Source of the DNA: Toxorhynchites rutilus septentrionalis
Lineage: Eukaryota > Arthropoda > Insecta > Diptera > Culicidae
Assembly (NCBI RefSeq): GCF_029784135.1
Contig: NC_073745.1
Span: 103,682,125-103,746,124, forward strand
DNA length: 64,000 bases
Direction of reading: 5' to 3'
Position numbers and translations under genes: made by a program. Positions 11,680 through 22,290 of this stretch are shown one piece after another. Within the stretch, counting starts at the first letter, position 1, and each line of letters starts with the position of its first letter. The notes under the pieces are model-generated. The model saw only the letters and a program-made list of their open reading frames with translations, ran no database searches and was not told the origin of the DNA.

Positions 11680-12103
11680 CAGTAAACATTCACTAACTGG
11701 GCGAAAAGGAAAGACTAGTTATCGACATTCGCGTTTTAACTGGTCCGACATGTTAAACGTCAAATCAAATTGAGAGGAACTTCAATGAATTGTTTGATTC
11801 GCGTTGATTATGAAATTGGATAAAAAAAAAGGATTCCAAAGGAAGTTTCGCATTGAGTGCGACAACAGGTATGAAACATAATTTGAGGAAATTATTTTTC
11901 TGTAACTTAATCAATGTTTATGTCATACGAAAATAATGTTGATTTTCATAACATTCAAATTACATTCGAATGCCCCTTCCATTCGAATATGGCGTCGTTT
12001 GTTTACGAAATTCTGCTTTTTAACTGTTCCAAGAATCAGTTAACGTTCGCCCAGTTAAAAAGCAGACCAGTTCAACCAGGGATCAGTTAGCGAACGATTA
12101 CTG
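11680..12103. mobile_element. 424-bp TA-flanked MITE
   Basis: The left end cagtaaacattcactaact (11680) is the imperfect reverse complement of the right end gttagcgaacgattactg (12103). Both ends are flanked by TA. A second inner pair (actgggcga / tcgcccagt) extends the inverted repeat. There is no coding capacity. The size, TA duplication and termini fit a non-autonomous Tc1/mariner or pogo-type element. Confidence 0.75.
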
Positions 12104-12552
12104 TAGATGATTATAAGAAACAATTGAAACGCTACCTCACCTAGCCCATCTTTTTGCCGATAATATCCTTCAACTGGACAGATCATTTCATCGGAAATTT
12201 GCATGGTTATGCTTGTAGGTCAAAAAACAACAAAACTGCGTTTTCCCAACAATAATGGTGTTGTCGATTACGTCTCCTATGCAATCATGGGCAGTATGGT
12301 GCACCATCTATGGTTGGTCGTGACCGAAATAAATAGCCGCAGTAAACAACTGCAACAGAAACATCCACTTAGAAAAAGTGTAGTAGGCTAGAAATATTGT
12401 GGCGCGGGAAAAACATCATGTGTATAAATGCGTGTGTCGTGAAGTTCTTAGGTTGCACATAAATTAAAAAAAATAAGTTCATTCATTACCTTTCATTTTA
12501 GAAGTGTGTTAATTTCATCCTGAAAATTCAATATTAATTTCGAAAATTTCAA
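12104..12552. other. Non-coding stretch
   Basis: No gene is recognised. This AT-rich interval leads up to the LINE insertion site. Confidence 0.45.
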
Positions 12553-12563
12553 ATTCCTCAATA

Positions 12564-14749
12564 CCCCCAGGGTTCATGTTTAAGCCCCCTTTTGTACAAC
12601 TTTTATGTAAGCGACATCGACAATTGCCTTACACAAAATTGCAGCCTAAGACAACTTGCAGATGATGGAGTGGTGTCTGTCGTAGGATCTAACGAATCCG
12701 ACCTGCAAGGACCCTTACAAGATACTTTGAACAATTTTTCAACCTGGGCCATTGGGCTAGGGATCGAGTTCTCCACGGAGAAAACAGAGATGGTGGTTTT
12801 TTCTAGGAAGCATAGACCAGCAAAACCAAAGCTTCAACTTTTGGGTAAACCGATCACTCATGCTATGTCATTCAAGTATCTTGGGGTCTGGTTCGACTCC
12901 AAATGTACTTGGGGGGCCCATATTAGGTATCTGAGTAAAAAATGCCAACAAAGAATAAACTTTCTCCGTACAATTACCGGCACCTGGTGGGGAGCCCATC
13001 CCGAAGATCTTATAATGTTGTATCGAACAACTATTCTCTCAGTGATGGAGTATGGCAGTTTCTGTTTTCAATCAGCTGCCAAAACACACCTCATTAAACT
13101 CGAGCGAATTCAGTATCTTTGTCTCCGTATCGCGTTGGGATGTATGCCCTCAACGCATACCATGAGTCTCGAGGTTTTGGCAGGTCTATTCCCACTAAAA
13201 GATCGCTTCAATTTATTATCTCTTCGGTTCTTCATCCGGTGTAAGGTCATGAACCCATTGGTGATCGGAAATTTTGAGCAGCTGATCGAGCTAAATTTTC
13301 ACTCCGGATTCATGAGTTCATATCATGAATTCATCTCCATGCAGGTTGATCCTTCTTCGTATATTCCCAACCGTGTTTGTTTCCCTGACTACATCAATTC
13401 CTCTGTGCATTTTGATCTGTCCATGAAGCAAGATATCCATGGATATTCAGATTACCAACGATTGAGGATCGCTCCAACGATCTTCGATGAAAAGTATGGG
13501 GGTATCAATTGTGATAATATGTACTTTACCGATGGGTCCACTATAAACGAGTCCACAGGATTTGGAGTGTTCAACGAATTTTTTAGCACCTCACACAGTC
13601 TTCAGAATCCTTGCTCTGTGTATATTGCTGAATTGGCAGCAATACATTGGGCGCTGGACAGCGTCGCCTCACGACCTGTTGAACACTATTACATTGTAAC
13701 TGATAGTCATAGCTCTGTCGAAGCTATCCGTTCAGTGAGGCCGGAAAAGCACTCGCCGTACTTCCTTGAGAGAATACGAGAAATTTTGAGTGCTTTATCC
13801 AGACGCTGTTATATCATTACCTTTGTCTGGGTCCCTTCACATTGCTCAATTCCGGGTAATGAGAGGGCTGACTCATTAGCAAAGGTAGGTGCGATTGAGG
13901 GCGACATTTATCAGCGTCAAATCGCCTTCAATGAATTTTATTCTTTAGTCCGTAAAAATACCATCGCTAATTGGCAACGCAAATGGAATGAAGATGAATT
14001 GGGCCGGTGGTTTCACTCAATTTCCCCTAAGGTTAGCCTCAAACCGTGGTTCAAAAGTCTGGAATTGAGTCGGGACTTTATTCGCACCTTCTCCCGACTC
14101 ATGTTCAATCACTGTTCGTTAGATGCGCTACTCTTTCGTTTCAATCTTGCCAGTAGCAATCTCTGTGTTTGTGGCCAAGGTTACCACGACATCGAGCACG
14201 TTGTTTGGTCGTGCGAGGTGTATCTTGTTGCCAGATCGAATTTAGAAAACTCCCTTCGGACCCGAGGTAGACAGCCCAATGTACCGGTGAGAGATGTGTT
14301 GGCTCGGTTAGACCTCGATTACATGTCCCTAATATATGTTTTCCTTAAAACTATCGATCTTCGTGTGTGATTGTCCGTACACCCTTATCCTCTCCTTTTT
14401 TTTTCTCCTTCGCGAGCGACTGTTTCCCTTCTGACTAACTATAGAATAAGCTGAAATGTATATACATAATAGATATAATAATAGATTTAAGAATTGAGTA
14501 TGATGAGTGTGAGTGTGAATGCGAGTGTGAACATTGTACAATATCCTTATATCCCCTCCTTTTCCAAAAGAAACTATGTCACCCTTCTAATCTCGAGTCG
14601 ACCGCGAGTAATCGGTTTCCTACTTTATTAACCCTAGATTTAAGGAAACATGTTGATATATACTAATAAAAGTATAGCTAAAAGTTCGGCTCCTTTAAAC
14701 CTATGTAACTGAGCCTGTAAAAATAAATGACTTAAATTTAATAAAAATA
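12564..14749 (+). mobile_element. 5'-truncated LOA/Lian-like LINE with 11-bp target-site duplication
   Basis: The element is bounded by attcctcaata at 12553-12563 and again at 14750-14760, a clear target-site duplication. It starts inside the reverse transcriptase domain, continues through RNase H to a stop at 14370, and has a 380-bp 3' UTR with an A/T-rich tail (ttaataaaaata). The truncated start and intact 3' end are what target-primed reverse transcription produces. Confidence 0.93.
12565..14370 (+). CDS. LINE ORF2 C-terminal half: RT, RNase H and Cys/His region
   Basis: This partial protein of about 600 residues has no stop or frameshift. The frame enters from flanking DNA at the truncation, with PQGSCLSPLLYN (RT motif 4 region) as the first element-derived residues; no native start remains. 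The codon at 12592 is TTG, used here only to number residues. Next come the RT active-site loop LADDG (22-26) and the thumb. RNase H has D314 (FTDGS), E347 (AEL), D371 (TDSHS) and D427 (NERADSLAK), all four catalytic acids. A terminal Cys/His cluster spans C525-C541. LINE ORF2 proteins nick the target and copy element RNA into DNA in the nucleus. The endonuclease and RT fingers are missing, so this copy is inactive for insertion. The first position of the usual YxDD is Leu here, as in the 3.4-4.7 kb copy, so Leu may be normal for the family. Confidence 0.88.
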   Translation, partial: PQGSCLSPLLYNFYVSDIDNCLTQNCSLRQLADDGVVSVVGSNESDLQGPLQDTLNNFSTWAIGLGIEFSTEKTEMVVFSRKHRPAKPKLQLLGKPITHAMSFKYLGVWFDSKCTWGAHIRYLSKKCQQRINFLRTITGTWWGAHPEDLIMLYRTTILSVMEYGSFCFQSAAKTHLIKLERIQYLCLRIALGCMPSTHTMSLEVLAGLFPLKDRFNLLSLRFFIRCKVMNPLVIGNFEQLIELNFHSGFMSSYHEFISMQVDPSSYIPNRVCFPDYINSSVHFDLSMKQDIHGYSDYQRLRIAPTIFDEKYGGINCDNMYFTDGSTINESTGFGVFNEFFSTSHSLQNPCSVYIAELAAIHWALDSVASRPVEHYYIVTDSHSSVEAIRSVRPEKHSPYFLERIREILSALSRRCYIITFVWVPSHCSIPGNERADSLAKVGAIEGDIYQRQIAFNEFYSLVRKNTIANWQRKWNEDELGRWFHSISPKVSLKPWFKSLELSRDFIRTFSRLMFNHCSLDALLFRFNLASSNLCVCGQGYHDIEHVVWSCEVYLVARSNLENSLRTRGRQPNVPVRDVLARLDLDYMSLIYVFLKTIDLRV

Positions 14750-14760
14750 ATTCCTCAATA

Positions 14761-15189
14761 AATCTGTACTATATTACAGCCATGGAATGAGCCAAGGTGA
14801 TAATGCAAGAAAATTTGATAATCATCAGCACAGATGAGGAGCTCAAGCTCCTCAACCAAGTTTGTCATAAGTTCTGGTTACAACGCCATATTAATCCTGC
14901 GTTGTGGGACACATCTTTTCGTTTTTTCATCTTCATACTTTGTCGAAAAAGGCTTCAGTGTGGTTACAAACAACTTGAAACCGAAGGAACCATCTGAAAA
15001 TCAACGAACGCGGGGATTTAAGGCTTCAACTAACCAATACTGAACCGTGTTTTGATGTTTTGTAGTTGCGGATAGATTGGTTTGTGATTTGAATGTTTTA
15101 TAGTTCGTGAGTAATTTGTATTAATTATTACTTGATATTTACTAAATTTTACGTCTATTTATTTTGTCGAATATGGTGAGAAAATTATG
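14761..15189. other. Non-coding stretch
   Basis: No gene is recognised. Two overlapping frames of under 70 codons around 14797-15043 show no domain. Confidence 0.45.
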
Positions 15190-15340
15190 CTTTCTCTGTA
15201 ATATAGTGACTTTCAACACTTTTGGCTGGTTTGGCTTACACACATAACTTTCATTTTTTGGAAGATATTGGGAGTTAGAATTGAACTTGTGATCTTTTGT
15301 GTGAGAAGTACGGATGATATCACTACGCCAGATCGCCTCC
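15190..15340 (-). mobile_element. tRNA-derived SINE (Feilai-like), diverged copy
   Basis: The minus-strand head (15340 downwards) reads ggaggcgatctggcgtagtg, which has an A-box-like tRNA sequence. A B-box-like segment follows near 15275-15295. It aligns along its length with the copies at 18973-19122 and 53498-53640 but is more diverged. The 3' boundary is approximate and no clean duplication is visible. Confidence 0.75.
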
Positions 15341-16189
15341 ATGAAGAAATAATGTCAAGGTAACTCATTTAACTAACTGCAATGTTTTCAAATTGATAAT
15401 TAAAAGAAAATAAGAAAAAAAGTATGACTTCATTCTGGAAAAGTGGTCTCTTGCCCAAAATAGTTTGAGAACCTCTGGTTTACGACATGAGATTACTTTC
15501 TAGTCGAAATTTTGACTATTTTCTTTTCGTACAATAAATATCTATAGGAGCGGGAACCGACACTGATATTGTGCAAATGCTCTTGATGCGTACTGAATGT
15601 GAACCAACCATTATACTCATCTCATATTTCCAAGATGATTTTTCAAGTTTCACATACAAAATGGTTATGGGCCAAAAGGGTCAACCAGTAGAGCCCGGTG
15701 GGCCGTATGTTGAGTATAGCTGACCTAGACCGTTACATCATCCGATGAATACGATGCATTCTGTGAAATTAGTATTCGAACAAAAAAGCTGGTGGAGGAT
15801 TGGGCTCGAGACATAATTGACGTAGAATTACTTTTTGTTATATATTAATTTTGTGTATATTTGAAAAAAATCACCGTTAAGTGAAATGTTAAAGAGAATT
15901 GAAAATCGCAGAGATCATATTGTATCTTGACGCTAAAATAAATATAGAAGATTTTCTTCAAATAACGTTTTATTCTAAATCAGACATATTCTGAGATATA
16001 TTCTATTGAAAGTGTACCGATTCTTACTTGGCAGGGCTTGATACGCATATCATTTGCAAATCACTTAAACTTGCTATCTCATATTTGTAAACTTTTGATA
16101 GTCACATTTTATTAATGTTCTTCTAAATTTTGCTCCATCCTTTCGTCCCTAGCCCACAGTGTAATCCGAGCGCAATGCTAGAATTTTCC
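15341..16189. other. Non-coding stretch
   Basis: No gene or repeat is recognised in this AT-rich interval upstream of the possible host exon. Confidence 0.45.
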
Positions 16190-17585
16190 AATTTTCCTAC
16201 ACGCGCCAGCTCAGGAGAGGGAGACGAAATCTAGAGAGATACAATAACACACCACCGCCGAGAAGACACAAAAAATAACAAATCTAACGATTACACCGCA
16301 GCGCAGAACAGAGAGAAAGAGAGAGCAGTGAAGAAAGAGAGCACGAGAGAGAGAGAAAAGAATGAAACAGTGTATAGCGTGTTAACCAACCCAGTCAGCC
16401 AGCCTTGCTTGCACATAGCGGCGTGAGTGAGTGAAAATTTGTTGTGTAAGTCCTGAGGTGAAAAGCGGAAGGAAAATCTTGCTCCCAGACACGGCTGTGC
16501 GACTTTGGAAAAGTACCGTAATATCCTCGTCTGGGGTGCAGCATCCAATCCACACGACAAACGGGGTTTGCTTTTCATCCGATAATAGAGCGTTCGGTGT
16601 AGTGATTTTGGGAGCGCTGAAACCAAATTTCTTTCGGTTGGGTACGGGATAGAGTGGTACCTATTTATAAACAAAATAACAAAAACTAGACGTCAGACGC
16701 GTCGTCGTTGTCGCATTCGGAAAAGAAAAGTCATCCACCAAAATTTATAGTTTGTGTGTGGTCCGCTGGGGAGCAAAAAAAAAACAGAAAACTCAACTTG
16801 GTGGGTGTTTGTGTGCACACGATAGCCTTATTTGCTCGGTCGAGGTATCCTTGCTCCCATGTGGAGGAGCACTTTAGTAATATTTTGCTTCCCCCTGCTA
16901 CAGTTGAAGGAATCGAAACTAGGTTATCTGCCAGGGAAGGATACTTATCTTCGTTCCCCTTTGCTGTAGTCGTGTGTCATCACTCTCGGCGACCGACCGC
17001 ATAAAGTAAAAACGAACTTCAAAGAAAAATAATCAATGGTTTAGAACAAGTTTGGAAGCGCCCAGCGCTGGAACGAATACGGCTCGGTTCTCTCCGAAGA
17101 AAACGTCTCCAGAAGATTGACAGTCTGGGAAAGTGAAAAAGTTGCTATACTCTACTAGAAAAAAAGGAAATGTGCCCGATTTGATAACGAACGTTTTTAT
17201 TCTCTTCCCAAGGGTGGTGTTAAAGTTTGCTCGCCGTTTAATCAAAGTGCAGATTGGTGAAATCGAAAAAAAAAACAACAGCAAGAACATCCCGTTTTCC
17301 CGAGTAAGAAGGAAAAGTGTGTTGTTATATAAGAGTGTGTTTCCTCGCGTGCTTGTTTAGTGAATATAGCGGCAAACAGGCCACCGAAAAAAAAGTGTGC
17401 TGTCCGACGAAGCTGCAAAGTCAGCAATCAGGGGAATCGAGCGAACGAATAACGCAATCTTTTTTGTGTTATTTTTTCCTTTCTCGTCTACCTTTATTGC
17501 TGAGTGACCCGGAGAACTAAAAAAGGCCGTCAAACTGGAGCGACTTCCAGAATATCTGCGCGATACCGTGGACTGGTTTATGGGG
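16190..17585 (+). other. Possible non-coding first exon of a host gene
   Basis: This 1.4-kb block is not similar to any repeat in the window and is more GC-rich than its surroundings. It begins with GA-rich sequence and ends at tttatgggGTAAGT, a strong splice-donor match at 17586. Several short upstream frames but no long one suggest 5' UTR. An ATG lies directly before the donor, so translation might begin at the exon end. A short open stretch before the donor (17522-17585) reads VKLERLPEYLRDTVDWFMG, but an in-frame TGA shortly upstream and the absence of an ATG argue against coding. The plus strand is inferred from the donor. The downstream exon is not identified. Confidence 0.35.
16308..16361 (+). 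promoter_or_regulatory. GA-rich tract, possible GAGA-type promoter element
   Basis: Repeated agagaga and gaaagagag blocks lie at the 5' side of the putative first exon. In insects such tracts often bind GAGA-factor-like proteins near promoters. No TATA box is evident nearby, and the role is inferred only from composition and position. Confidence 0.25.
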
Positions 17586-18115
17586 TAAGTGACCGCAGTT
17601 CACTAAAATTTGCAAAGGTGAAAAATTAACTTGTTTTGTCTGATGTTTTCCGTGGTTTTGGTGTCCGTCTCGGGGAAAGATTTATCACGACGGCTAGCAA
17701 ATTTTCCAATGCTGACGAATGCTATAAATAATAACAATAATAATAAAAGAGAACGGAGCAGGTTTTCTAGTGCCATTGTTGTCTGGTGACGGCAGTGTTG
17801 CTAGATGAAAATTTCGATACTTTTCTATTATCCAGTAAACATATACCATGAATTCTGCTTAAAAACATTTTAATACATCACTCCATAACCTGAAGAAATT
17901 TGAATTTGAAATTTGTTGTTTAACCCTTTATAAGGCCATGGAAACTAGAAACAAGGAATTGACTCAAACTTCAGAGAACATAATCTTTACATGAGGAAAA
18001 CTACATATTTGCTTTGAAAAAAATAAACTATTGAAACATTTGAGGAAATTAGTAACAATATGGTTGCCACTGCCCGTTAACCCTACAAAACAATGTTTGT
18101 CGCTGCCTTGTAAGC
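17586..18115. other. Possible intron start; otherwise nothing recognised
   Basis: This follows the donor-like GTAAGT and is non-coding and AT-rich. Confidence 0.35.
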
Positions 18116-18232
<117 letters not shown>

Positions 18233-18589
18233 TTTTTTATATGGACTCACAAAGAAAAAATTGAAAATTTGTATTTTCATCAAATACACCCTTTATTATA
18301 TTGAAAAACTGCATAAACTCACACAGTAGATCCTAAATAGAACGATTACAATGAAAAACTTATCAACTTGTTGCATTTTCAACGATTTTAAACAGAATTA
18401 ACTGTCTGCGCTCTAAAACTTTATTTGGTTTGTATTTTATACACTTGAATTAAGAATACTTAACCTAAAGTCTTGGCCTTGAGAAAGAGCATTTGAAAGC
18501 CACTACCTTCACCGACTGGTTGTTAGTTGGAATTTTCAACAAAAATTTTCCATTAATATAACATTTTACTTCTTCTACTGCTTCGAATT
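18233..18589. other. Non-coding stretch
   Basis: No gene or structured repeat is recognised. Confidence 0.4.
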
Positions 18590-18842
18590 TGCATTTCGAA
18601 CGAGCGATTTACGCGCAACTGATTTCCACAGCATGAGAAGGAATGCTTCCAAAGTTCGCCAAACCATCTTATCACCAAACAAATCTTAGAGAACATCAGT
18701 TTCGATTGGTACACAAATCATCAAAATCCGTTCGCAACAATAATAGTTAATAACGTTGAAACTATTTCATAAGAACGTGACATGTCAGCACGGGCCACCA
18801 CTGACTTGGTACACTTACTGAAAGACGTAGTCCTACGTGTGC
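18590..18842 (+). repeat. Subtype B palindromic-terminus repeat
   Basis: It carries the block tgcatttcgaacgagcgatt, the aacgtgac block near 18770-18785, and the terminus gaaagacgtagtcctacgtg near 18819-18838. It matches copies at 40.1, 50.2 and 55.9 kb. Confidence 0.6.
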
Positions 18843-18972
18843 GACAAGAGGGAACATAAATGCTAGCATATATGAACTGTTTAAAGTAAGTCACAGTGCG
18901 TCTGAACGAACTACGGCTGAACGAACAGCTTTGTAACATTTGTTATCCACCGTCGCAGAGTTAGTTATTGTA

Positions 18973-19122
18973 TTTTTTTATCTGTATTTTAGTGATTTTC
19001 AACTCATTTGGCTGGTTCGTCACTTTTTACTTCCATTTTTGGAAGAATGTCGGGAGTGAGAATTGAACTCGTGACCTTTAGCGTGAGAGGCATGGATGTT
19101 ACCACTACGCCAAATCGCCTCC
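18973..19122 (-). mobile_element. tRNA-derived SINE (Feilai-like) with 12-bp target-site duplication
   Basis: The flanks ttagttattgta at 18961-18972 and 19123-19134 are identical, defining the insertion. On the minus strand the head contains A-box-like tggcgtagtggtaac (about 19098-19112) and B-box-like gagttcaattctc (about 19058-19070). These are the internal RNA polymerase III promoter of a tRNA-derived SINE. The tail is an A-rich run, cagataaaaaaata on the minus strand. SINEs encode no protein and depend on LINE enzymes. The name Feilai is by resemblance to the Aedes family. Confidence 0.9.
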
Positions 19123-19134
19123 TTAGTTATTGTA

Positions 19135-19659
19135 ACTTTTCCTATGAAATCTCTCGTGACATCTTCGTTACGATTGTGAGATTGTGCTGTTCTTCAAACG
19201 TTAGTAATAATTATTCTTAAACATCATAATAATTATAGCATGATTCAAAGAATTATACAAATTGTGAAAAAGATGTTAAATAAAAATTAGGAACATTCAA
19301 AAATATTGGAAAACTCTCATTTCGATTATTTTTTATGATACTTATTAATCTTTCGCAAAAATCATCTGACGATAAAACATATCATACGATTATCAGAAAG
19401 TAGCAAAGTTTTAGGATTATTTGATCTGGACCGTTATATGGTCCAGAACCCCATTGAAACACGCCAAGAATGTTTTAAGGGGGTACTAACATACAATAGA
19501 GAAAAAGAATTCGAATCGTTTGACTTCAATTTTTGATCTCAATAATGATTTTGTTACAAATAACACACTTTCAACTCCGTTACTTTTCATGCTTGAATCA
19601 CATCTGATATCACTTTCTCTGGATAGTTTGTAAAACGTCGTCCTTCTACTATATGTTGT
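19135..19659. other. Non-coding stretch
   Basis: No gene is recognised. This AT-rich interval precedes the split LINE. Confidence 0.4.
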
Positions 19660-19821
19660 TCAGTTTTGGGAATAGAAAGAAGTCATAGGGGAGCATATCG
19701 CGTGAATACTATGAATGTCTATAATCTCTTATCTCCGAAAACAACTATCTTCGAATTTCAACATGGATTCGTAAAAAAGCGGTCAACTACAACAAACCTC
19801 ATGGCGTTCACCAGCTTTATA

Positions 19822-21111
19822 CAGGGTTTTCCAACTTTAAATTCCGAAAGTAAATTGAAATAAAACACACTTAGAATTCGAATTTCGATGAAACTTTTAT
19901 TTCAAATTAAAGTTTGGTTTATGCCATTATGTGTGAAATACAACATCATTCAAATGTCCACCTAGGGCTTCCTCGCACACCTTGATCCGGAACAGGAAAT
20001 TTTCGATGACTTTTCGGCACATATGGGGCTGTATTTCGGTCATAACTTCACGAATGTTGTCTTTTAAATGTTCAAAAGTTTGCGGAGAGTTGGCATAGAC
20101 ACGGTCTTTCGCATAACCCCACAAAAAAAAAGTCTAGCGGGTTCAAATCGCATGATCTGGGCGGTTAATTGGCATCACCAAAACGCGAAATTATGCGTCC
20201 CTCAAATTTCGTTCGCAATATGGCCATGTTCGGTCGTGTTGTGTGGCACGTGGCACCATCCTGCTGAAACCACATGTCATCCGTATCCATATCTTCAATT
20301 TGTGGCAAAAAAATCGGTTAACATGCGGCCATAGCGCTCACCATTCACAGTTACCGTCTCGCCGTCCTCATTTTCAAAGAAATACGGCTCGATGACTCCA
20401 CCAGACCATAATGCGCACCAAACAGTGACTTTTGGCGGATGCAATGGCCTCTCAACAATCACGTGTGGATTTTCTGAGCCCCATATACGGAAATTTTGGG
20501 TGTTCACATAGCCACCGAGCTCGAAATGTGCCTCATCGCTGATGAAAATTTGATGCGAAAATTCAGCATTTTGCTGCTGTTGTTCGTTCACCCAATCGAC
20601 GTATGCCCGACGCATTCCATGGTCACCACGCTCTAATTTTTGTTCCAGTTGGACTTTATATGGATGTAGGTGCAAGTCCAAATGCAAAATTCGCCACAAT
20701 GATGTGTTTGACAAGCCCAATTGCTGAGCACGCCGTGGAATCGAAACATTCGGGTCATCCTCCACACTGGCAGCAACAGCAGCAATATTTTCGGCCGAAC
20801 GCACATTACGATGATGCACAGATTTCACAATATCCGCTACGGATCCAGTTTGTTCGAATTTACGCACTGCATTAGCGATTGCGATCCATGACGACCAAAA
20901 TCCGTCCGTAATGCTCGAAAAACATTTGCCGGTTTTTCATCATTTTTATAGTATACTTTAACAAAATTAACACGTTGTGCGATGCTAAAACGATCCATAT
21001 TGTAAAATGGCAGACATTCAACTAACGATATGACGCTTTGGTTGACAGCTATGTCAAACGGTTGTCAGCGCAGGGCTGTATACTTTCGGAAGCCCGAAAT
21101 GGAAAATCCTG
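19822..21111 (-). mobile_element. Mariner-type transposon inserted in the LINE
   Basis: The left end cagggttttccaactttaa and the right end (reversed: caggattttccatttcggg) are imperfect inverted repeats that both reach a ttccgaaagta block. TA flanks both sides (19820-19821 and 21112-21113). The 1290-bp length is normal for a complete mariner-size element. All coding parts lie on the minus strand. Confidence 0.9.
19927..20998 (-). pseudogene. Inactivated mariner-type transposase
   Basis: The frame begins with an ATG at 20998 and shows an N-terminal helix-turn-helix region, then NVSIPRRAQQLGLSNTSLWR. The first catalytic Asp is in IFISDEAHFEL, the second in QQDGATCH near 20250, and the third region is CDLNPLDFF before WGYAKDRVY. 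The product ends with GGHLNDVVFHT at 19927. It is broken by at least four lesions: a frameshift near 20900, a one-base loss in a T run near 20310, a TAA replacing an expected Trp near 20165, and a frame change in the poly-A/T run near 20125. About 36 residues separate the second and third acidic positions when the breaks are ignored, so it is close to but not classical DD34D mariner. It is similar to widespread arthropod mariner-type proteins, and inactive as it stands. Confidence 0.88.
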
Positions 21112-21113
21112 TA

Positions 21114-22234
21114 TAATCTGAAATTGAGAAAAAGCAACAAGTAGACGCCATTTATTTCGATTTCTCTAAAGCGTTCGACAAATTACCTCACGACCTCCCC
21201 ATTACGAAACTTCGTCACCTGGGTTTCCCTTACTGGATCACAGAGTGGTTGCGTTCCTATCTGAATGAGCGGAAGGCGTTCGTCAATATCAACGGTTCGA
21301 ATTCTCGTGTGTTCCCAATCACGGTGTGCCACAGAGCAGCGTGCTGGGGCCATTCATTTTCGGGCTGTTCGTGAACGATCTGTGTTTCCGATTAAAATCA
21401 CGAAAGCTGCTTTACGCCGACCACCTGAAGATGTACAGATCCGTCGCATCTCACCTCGATTGCTGTGCACTTCAGGCCGATATTGATGAATTGCAAAAAT
21501 GGTGCGTTGAGAACGGCATGGAGCTAAGTGTGAAAAAGTGTAAGTCTATCGCATTTTTTCGCCGACAATCACGAATCGAATTCATGTATTCAATCGGGTC
21601 CGTACCCTTGGAGTTTGTTCGTTCCATCCGCGATCTCGGTGTGACCATCGACAACAAGCTTCGATTCAACGAACACATCAACGTAACCACCGCCAAAGCG
21701 TTCTCAGCCCTAGGATTTGTTCGACGTAGTACCAGCAACTTCCAGGATATTTACGCCATGAAGACACTATACTGCTCATTAGTTCGTAATATCTTGGAAT
21801 ATGCGGTATGTGTGTGGGCTCCATTTCACACAACCCAAACAATCCGAATGGAGAGAGTGCAGCGCAGCTTCATTCGTTACGCCCTTCGCTCACTACCGTG
21901 GTCTGACCCAACGAACATGTCCAATTACGAAAGCTGCTGTAGACTTATCGCTCTCGAAACGCTTGCCTCCAGACGATCCAATCTACATCGGGTTTTTGTC
22001 TTTGATTTTATTTCGGGAAACAGCGACTGTCCATCATTGTTGTCCAGTGTTTCGTTTTATGCATATTCCTGTCAACTTCATGAGCGTGACTTACTGTTTA
22101 TTAGACGACATAGAACCTCTTCTGGTCTCAATAACCCGTTGGATGTTTGTCTTCGTTTGTTCAATAGTGTTTGTGCAGTAGTTGAATTTGACATGTCTAA
22201 AAATGTATTTAAAAATAGGATTAAGGGTTATTAG
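21114..22234 (+). pseudogene. Jockey/CR1-like LINE reverse transcriptase, C-terminal part
   Basis: After the transposon the reading resumes with DAIYFDFSKAFDKLPHD (RT motif A, with the FDFSKAFD acidic residue), followed by the finger/palm region. A frame change lies near 21320. The long open part (21326-22234) then gives LGPFIFGLFVNDL and the active-site segment YADHLKMY, where the usual YADD has become YADH, losing one catalytic aspartate. The thumb and C-terminal region follows (LGVTIDNKLRFNEHI, ILEYAVCVWAP) and ends KNRIKGY. LINE RTs copy element RNA at the nicked target. This copy is dead through truncation, frameshift, active-site mutation and the transposon insertion. Confidence 0.88.
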
Positions 22235-22290
22235 GTTAAGATCAGTCTGTGGAATTGTTTTCTAACATTCGAGATGTTGAAATAAATAAA

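Larger units (their letters stand above)
19660..22290 (+). mobile_element. Jockey/CR1-like LINE interrupted by a mariner-type element
   Basis: The 5'-truncated LINE runs from about 19700 to 19821 and resumes at 21112. The left piece encodes QHGFVKKRSTTTNLMAFTSF (RT fingers). The right piece continues with DFSKAFDKLPHD and on to the C-terminus. The 3' end has aaataaataaat near 22281-22292. The 5' edge is approximate. The interruption is exactly a TA-flanked 1290-bp transposon. Confidence 0.85.
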
